This document shows positions 59,980 to 64,000 of a DNA stretch of 64,000 bases, piece after piece (within the stretch, counting starts at the first letter, position 1; each line of letters opens with the position of its first letter). The position numbers and the translations under genes were made by a program. The notes under the pieces were generated by a model. That model saw only the letters and a program-made list of their open reading frames with translations. It made no database searches and was not told where the DNA came from. This DNA comes from an uncultured Clostridia bacterium. Lineage in GTDB: Bacteria; Bacillota; Clostridia; Oscillospirales; Acutalibacteraceae. The stretch is from the NCBI GenBank assembly GCA_944384835.1, contig CALWUU010000036.1, forward strand, positions 1 through 64,000, read 5' to 3'.

Positions 59980-60461
59980 GAATAGGTGTTTGTCCGGGCA
60001 GTTTTGACCCGGTTACATTGGGACATATGGATATTATAGAGCGGGCAACTAAAATATTTGATAAAGTAATTGTTGCCGTTTTAAATAATCCTGCAAAACA
60101 GACAAGCTTTACAGTAGAAGAACGCGTAACGCTTTTAAAAAGGGCAACCGAGCATTTCCCTACGGTGGAAGTGGATTCTTTTGAAGGTTTGCTGGCTGAT
60201 TATGCGAAAATATGTAACGCAACAGCTATTGTTAAGGGACTGCGGGCATTGTCTGATTTTGAGTATGAATTTCAAATGGCGTTAACCAATAAGAAATTAA
60301 ACAAAGGACTTGAAACAGTGTTTCTGACAACCAGTTCAGATAATATGTTTTTAAGCTCCAGTGTAGTAAAAGACATTGCGCAGTTTGGAGGAGATATTTC
60401 TACTTTAGTGCCTGCTTGTATTTTAAACGATATTAAAGAAAGACTGTGCAATAAAAAGTAA
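59976..60461 (+). CDS. coaD: Phosphopantetheine adenylyltransferase
   Basis: A 161-residue nucleotidyltransferase in CoA synthesis. Motifs are [22 protein letters not shown] (T/HxGH type), [20 protein letters not shown], and [22 protein letters not shown]. Start overlaps the rsmD stop. Length is normal. Confidence 0.97.
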   Translation: MRIGVCPGSFDPVTLGHMDIIERATKIFDKVIVAVLNNPAKQTSFTVEERVTLLKRATEHFPTVEVDSFEGLLADYAKICNATAIVKGLRALSDFEYEFQMALTNKKLNKGLETVFLTTSSDNMFLSSSVVKDIAQFGGDISTLVPACILNDIKERLCNKK

Positions 60462-60485
60462 TTTGTAGTATTGGGGGAAGAAAAA

Positions 60486-60956
60486 ATGAGTCAAGCAACA
60501 GTAGAAGAACTAATGGAAGAACTATACGCTTTGGTGGAAAAAGCGGTAAAATTGCCTTTAAGCGGTGGTCGTACTGTTTTGGACGGTGAGGAAGTAAAAG
60601 CGATTTTAGATGAAATGAGAGATAATTTGCCTCAAGAAACACGCCAGGCACGTGCAATTGTAGCGGATCGTACTCAAATTCTTGCGGATGCAAAAAAAGA
60701 AGCTGAGAGCATTATTCGTACTGCAGAGGAACGTGCAAAAAAATTAGTCAGCCAAGATGAAATTACAAAACAAGCACAAGCAAAGGCAACTGAGATGTTG
60801 GCTCAAACCCAAGCAAGATTAAAAGAAATGAAACGTGCCTCCAATGAATATTTAGACGATTTGCTGAAAAGGACAGAGGAGTCTATTACTGCCAGCTTAA
60901 ATGAATTGAAACAAACGCGCCATAACATTAAAGCGTCTCTGCGTTCCAGACAGTAA
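60486..60956 (+). CDS. Conserved coiled-coil protein downstream of coaD
   Basis: A 156-residue, strongly charged and helical protein. The central part (ILADAKKEAESIIRTAEERAKKLVSQDEITKQAQAKATEMLAQTQARLKEMKRASNEYLDDLLKRTEESI) is a coiled coil resembling ATP synthase b/H-subunit or DivIVA-type helices. The first 55 residues (MSQATVEELMEELYALVEKAVKLPL and following) form another helical module. Similar proteins follow coaD in other Clostridia. A scaffolding or division role is only a guess. ATG 60486 follows GGGGGAAG. Confidence 0.7.
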   Translation: MSQATVEELMEELYALVEKAVKLPLSGGRTVLDGEEVKAILDEMRDNLPQETRQARAIVADRTQILADAKKEAESIIRTAEERAKKLVSQDEITKQAQAKATEMLAQTQARLKEMKRASNEYLDDLLKRTEESITASLNELKQTRHNIKASLRSRQ

Positions 60957-61005
60957 AGAATCTTTAAAAATTAACAAAACGTAAATAAATTGTTAAGGTA
61001 AAAAT

Positions 61006-61039
61006 CCGGACTACTATATATTGTGGTTCGGTTTTTTTT
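61006..61039 (+). terminator. Terminator after the coiled-coil gene
   Basis: CCGGACTAC (61006-61014) pairs with GTGGTTCGG (61023-61031), with two G-U pairs, followed by a T-run. Confidence 0.65.
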
Positions 61040-61106
61040 ATATCCATATAAGCGGTATTTGCTCAAAAATCAACGAAACTCCGCCATTTTCCAGAGGAAT
61101 CCCCTC

Positions 61107-61135
61107 TTGCAATTCATACCATCATCTATTATAAT
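61107..61135 (+). promoter_or_regulatory. Promoter of the mraZ (division/cell-wall) cluster
   Basis: TTGCAA (61107-61112), a 17-base spacer and TATAAT (61130-61135). Confidence 0.75.
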
Positions 61136-61146
61136 CAGTATATAAA

Positions 61147-61186
61147 GTGGTGAAAGGTGGGGGAAAGTAGAGGTCTGTGGTTTCAT
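61147..61186 (+). promoter_or_regulatory. Candidate MraZ-binding direct repeats
   Basis: Four units with a 10-base period start at 61147, 61157, 61167 and 61177: GTGGTGAAAG, GTGGGGGAAA, GTAGAGGTCT, GTGGTTTCAT. MraZ is known to bind spaced TGGGN-type repeats upstream of mraZ, so these probably mediate autoregulation. They lie between the -10 and the coding start. Confidence 0.65.
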
Positions 61187-61215
61187 AGGACACATTTTCC
61201 CTAGAAGTGGCAGTT

Positions 61216-61635
61216 ATGTTGATAGGACAATACCAGCATAATATTGACGTGAAGAATCGCGTAATCGTTCCCGCCAAGTTCCGTGAGGACTTAGGCGAGC
61301 GTTTTTATGTCACAAAAGGATTAGACGGTTGTTTATTTGTGCTTTCTGAGGAAGGTTGGAATAAGCTGCAAGATAAAATTGTTGCAATGCCAATGTCAAA
61401 GGCACGGCAGCTGCAGCGCTTTTTCTTTTCGGGTGCTGCTGAGGTAGAACCGGATAAACAAGGTAGGATATTAATTCCACAGCCACTGAGAGATTATGCA
61501 AGTATTGAAAAAGATGTAACATTTATAGGTACCGGCGACCGTGCGGAAATTTGGAGCACAGAGCGCTGGACACAATTTAATGATAATTTAACAGAAGACA
61601 GCATTGCAGAAGCAATGGATGCGCTGTCATTCTAA
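61216..61635 (+). CDS. mraZ: Transcriptional regulator MraZ
   Basis: A 139-residue protein of two SpoVT/AbrB-like halves: MLIGQYQHNIDVKNRVIVPAKFREDLGERFYVTKGLDGCLFV and AAEVEPDKQGRILIPQPLRDYASI. MraZ regulates the division/cell-wall cluster it heads. ATG 61216 matches the family N-terminus; a GTG 9 bases upstream is in frame. The ribosome-binding site is weak. Confidence 0.95.
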   Translation: MLIGQYQHNIDVKNRVIVPAKFREDLGERFYVTKGLDGCLFVLSEEGWNKLQDKIVAMPMSKARQLQRFFFSGAAEVEPDKQGRILIPQPLRDYASIEKDVTFIGTGDRAEIWSTERWTQFNDNLTEDSIAEAMDALSF

Positions 61636-61650
61636 TGCGGAGGGCAATCA

Positions 61651-62577
61651 ATGGCATTTGTGCATAAATCCGTATTGTTTGACGAAACAATCAATGCTTT
61701 GAATATTCGTCCCGATGGTATTTATGTAGACGGTACTGCCGGAGGCGGAGGACATTCGGGAGCAATTTTGGAACGTTTGACAACCGGGACTTTAATTTCA
61801 ATTGACCAGGATCCCGATGCTATTGCTTTTGTTTCCGACAAATTTCGGGGTAATTCTTGCTCTATCATTCGACAAGGACAATTTTCGCAGATGACGGAAA
61901 TTGTAAATAGTTGTGGCTTTACAGCAGTTGATGGCGTTTTAATGGATATTGGGGTTTCATCTTACCAATTGGATACGCCTGAAAGAGGTTTTTCCTATCA
62001 TTACGATGCTCCGCTGGATATGAGAATGAGTCAGCAGGGAATGAGTGCAAAAGATTTGGTGAATACATTACCGTGGCAAAAACTTGCGGAAATTATCAGC
62101 CGTTACGGTGAGGACAAGTATGCCAAAAGTATTGCGAAGGGTATTGTGAAGGCAAGAGAAGACGCACCGATTGAAACAACATTACAGCTTGCTGAAATTG
62201 TAAAAGCCTCTGTACCTGCCTCTGTACGCAGAGAACAAGGACATCCGGCACGCAAAACGTTTCAGGCGTTACGGATAGAAGTAAACGGAGAATTAGATCA
62301 GCTTTCCAAGGCGTTAGATGCCGCTTTTGAACTTCTTAAGCCGGGTGGAAGGCTGGCTATTATCACATTTCATTCGCTGGAAGACAGAATGGTAAAGCAA
62401 CGTATGAATGTTTGGTGCCAAGGCTGTACTTGTCCTCCGGATTTTCCCATTTGTGTGTGCGGAAATACACCAAAAGCAAAATTAATTTATAAGAAGGGTC
62501 TTTCCCCTTCGGAAAAAGAATTAGAAGAAAATCCGCGCAGCAGAAGCGCTCGATTAAGAGTTTGTGAGAAATTATAG
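61651..62577 (+). CDS. rsmH: 16S rRNA (cytosine1402-N4)-methyltransferase RsmH
   Basis: A 308-residue enzyme: HKSVLFDETINAL, DGTAGGGGHSGAIL (SAM site), LMDIGVSSYQLDTPERGFSYHYDAPLDMRM, ARKTFQALRIEVNGEL and ITFHSLEDRMVKQ. It follows mraZ by 15 bases with GGAGGGC as ribosome-binding site. Confidence 0.97.
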   Translation: MAFVHKSVLFDETINALNIRPDGIYVDGTAGGGGHSGAILERLTTGTLISIDQDPDAIAFVSDKFRGNSCSIIRQGQFSQMTEIVNSCGFTAVDGVLMDIGVSSYQLDTPERGFSYHYDAPLDMRMSQQGMSAKDLVNTLPWQKLAEIISRYGEDKYAKSIAKGIVKAREDAPIETTLQLAEIVKASVPASVRREQGHPARKTFQALRIEVNGELDQLSKALDAAFELLKPGGRLAIITFHSLEDRMVKQRMNVWCQGCTCPPDFPICVCGNTPKAKLIYKKGLSPSEKELEENPRSRSARLRVCEKL

Positions 62578-62604
62578 TAATATTTTCAGAAAGGAGGAAG
62601 AAAC

Positions 62605-63171
62605 ATGGACTTACATCCGAATCGTTATAACAGAACATCTGAAGCCTATGATTTTTCTTTGTTTGAAGGAAAACCTGTGGAAGATAAATACACAGTCCAC
62701 AAAAAAAACAAAGAATTAGCAGTCGGTACGGGAACAGTCAAAGCAGAAAATGATTTGCAGACACATTCTAAAACACATGTTTACCGTATAAAAAAACGGA
62801 ACAGCAAATCAAGAACATTTCGGGTAGTGGTATCATGTTTCTTACTTGTTGTTGCATTAGGAGCCACAGCTTCTATTATTTTTAATCAAGTTCGTTTAAC
62901 TGAATTAACAGAGGAGATAGACACAGCTGCTCAGCAGTTAGAAGAAAGTCAAAGTGTTTATACTCAACTTCAAATGAGAGCAAATGCAAATTTATCTTTG
63001 GCAACAGTAGAAAGTTATGCCAAAGAAAATTTGGGTATGAGAAAAATAGATCAAAGTCAATTGGTTTTTGTAGAATTATCTAAAGGCGACAAAGGGGAAG
63101 TTGTACAAGACAACAGCGGAAACAATTTCTTTACAAATCTTTGGAATACTATTAAAAACTTCTTGTCATAA
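62605..63171 (+). CDS. ftsL: FtsL-like cell division protein
   Basis: A 188-residue bitopic membrane protein. A long basic cytoplasmic region (about 1-70) precedes one membrane helix (about 72-95). A periplasm-facing coiled coil follows, LTELTEEIDTAAQQLEESQSVYTQLQMR, and the end motif YAKENLGMRKIDQSQLVFVEL resembles FtsL/DivIC. FtsL links the divisome and the synthase complex. The sequence is divergent, so the call rests on position between rsmH and the penicillin-binding protein, and on topology. AAAGGAGGAAG is upstream. Confidence 0.82.
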   Translation: MDLHPNRYNRTSEAYDFSLFEGKPVEDKYTVHKKNKELAVGTGTVKAENDLQTHSKTHVYRIKKRNSKSRTFRVVVSCFLLVVALGATASIIFNQVRLTELTEEIDTAAQQLEESQSVYTQLQMRANANLSLATVESYAKENLGMRKIDQSQLVFVELSKGDKGEVVQDNSGNNFFTNLWNTIKNFLS

Positions 63172-63245
63172 TTAAATTTTCATTGAAATAAGTATTAGTA
63201 CCAAGGCTCGGCTGAAAAGTTTTACACATGTTGACATGATGAACA

Positions 63246-63278
63246 AAGAGTTGAGAGGTAATCTTAACTCTTATTTTT
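63246..63278 (+). terminator. Terminator-like hairpin between ftsL and the penicillin-binding protein
   Basis: AAGAGTTGAGA (63246-63256) pairs with TCTTAACTCTT (63262-63272), with one G-U pair and a 5-base loop, followed by ATTTTTAT. It looks like an attenuator within the cluster. Confidence 0.55.
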
Positions 63279-63296
63279 ATAAAGGGGGAATAACTG

Positions 63297-64000
63297 TTGG
63301 CAAAAGGAACAACCATTAAAATGTGGCGGCGAACTTTAATTGTTTTAATTGTTATGGTGGTTTTAGGTTTCGGTTTAATTGTAGTCAGCCTAATCCGTCT
63401 TCAATTGGTTGATGGTGCCGAACTGCAAAAAGCAGCTGTTGACCAACAGTTAAGAGATACCACCATAAGTGCCCAGCGAGGAACCATTTATGATAGAAAT
63501 ATGAAACCTCTGGCGCAAAGTGCTACTGTATGGAAAGTAGTGCTGGCGCCTGCATATATTGATAAAGAAGACGAAACATTACGTCGTACAATATCGACCG
63601 GTTTGGCTGAGATTTTAGAGCTGGATGCAGAAGATATTTATGAGCGTACTGAGGGTACTTCTTATTATGACGTTTTGAAAACAAAAGTTGAGACAGATGT
63701 GAAAGACAGAGTGGTACAATTCATTGAAGAAAACGATTTAGGAAATGCCATTCAATTGCAGGAGGATTACAAACGTTATTATCCGTTTGGTTCCTTTGCC
63801 TCTACCATTCTTGGTTTTACAGGTACCGACGGTCAAGGCCTTGCAGGATTGGAAGCGTACTATGATGAGTATCTTTCCGGCACAGCAGGTCGACTGGTAA
63901 CAGCAAAAAATGCAGTTGGTACTGATATGCCATTTCAGTATGAACAAAAAGTAGAAGCACAGGACGGTTATAACTTGGTTCTGACCATTGATGAAGTGGT
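63297..64000 (+). CDS. Penicillin-binding protein (FtsI/SpoVD type), partial at right edge
   Basis: The frame begins at TTG 63297 after AAAGGGGGAA and runs past the window end, so only about 234 residues are seen. It has a membrane segment (about 14-36, VLIVMVVLGFGLIVVSLIRLQLV) and the class B pedestal region: AQRGTIYDRNMKPLAQSATVWKVV, YKRYYPFGSFASTILGFTG, GLAGLEAYYDEYLSGTAGR. These match the class B transpeptidase N-terminal domains. Whether it is the vegetative FtsI or sporulation SpoVD cannot be told without the C-terminal PASTA region. Confidence 0.9.
   Translation, partial: MAKGTTIKMWRRTLIVLIVMVVLGFGLIVVSLIRLQLVDGAELQKAAVDQQLRDTTISAQRGTIYDRNMKPLAQSATVWKVVLAPAYIDKEDETLRRTISTGLAEILELDAEDIYERTEGTSYYDVLKTKVETDVKDRVVQFIEENDLGNAIQLQEDYKRYYPFGSFASTILGFTGTDGQGLAGLEAYYDEYLSGTAGRLVTAKNAVGTDMPFQYEQKVEAQDGYNLVLTIDEV

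Noticed and set aside
1-64000. CRISPR array, rRNA or tRNA genes, complete insertion sequence
   Set aside because: No regular spacer-repeat pattern, no conserved rRNA or tRNA blocks, and no transposase or integrase gene were seen.

Overview
The window looks like chromosomal DNA from an AT-rich, endospore-forming member of the Firmicutes, most likely class Clostridia. Four things support this. Sporulation genes are present (ylbJ, yqfC, yqfD and a CotJC-like protein). Housekeeping gene order is of Firmicutes type (recG-fakA, rny/ymdB, phoH-ybeY-dgkA-era-recO, ylxM-ffh-rpsP-khpA-rimM-trmD, mraZ-rsmH-ftsL-pbp). A T-box precedes thrS, and intrinsic terminators are abundant. No rRNA, tRNA or CRISPR array was seen. 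Species cannot be named from the sequence alone.

Positions 1-500 look like the edge of a mobile or foreign segment: one small minus-strand gene plus a gene lacking its start. It abuts a cotJC gene that has lost its 5' end, so this is a recombination or insertion scar. From 950 to 31,900 lies an accessory and regulatory part: a WYL regulator with a GyrI-like partner under matching operators, a flippase-like membrane protein, a 2,862-residue surface M26-type metalloprotease with cohesin-like and dockerin modules, an OpuC-type osmolyte importer, a Ca2+-type P-ATPase, a decayed acetyltransferase, a GntR(YtrA)-ABC operon, a DacF-like carboxypeptidase with a manganese-catalase-like protein, nicotinate phosphoribosyltransferase, and a ferrous-iron locus (DUF3793, flavodoxin, DtxR-type regulator, feoA, feoB, Cys-rich FeoB partner) with three related palindromes.

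From 31,900 to 44,400 the genes are mostly on the minus strand: recG, fakA, ymdB, rny, two flavodoxin-like genes, a small Cys-rich protein and ylbJ, with plus-strand thrS under a T-box. From 44,500 to the right edge nearly everything is on the plus strand in long tight runs. These cover sporulation (yqfC, yqfD), RNA and ribosome maturation (phoH, ybeY, era, rimM, trmD, rsmD, rsmH), DNA repair (recO, mutS2, uvrC), protein targeting (ylxM, ffh), CoA synthesis (coaD), sugar-phosphotransfer (HPr) and the start of the division/cell-wall cluster (mraZ, rsmH, ftsL, and a penicillin-binding protein cut by the window edge).

The most notable signals are the architecture of the giant protease, the matched operator pair around the WYL regulator, the shared promoter-operator geometry of the iron locus, a perfect inverted repeat bracketing the -10 of the osmolyte transporter, and a 10-bp-phased repeat before mraZ. 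Function calls come from motif recognition by eye. No database search was run.
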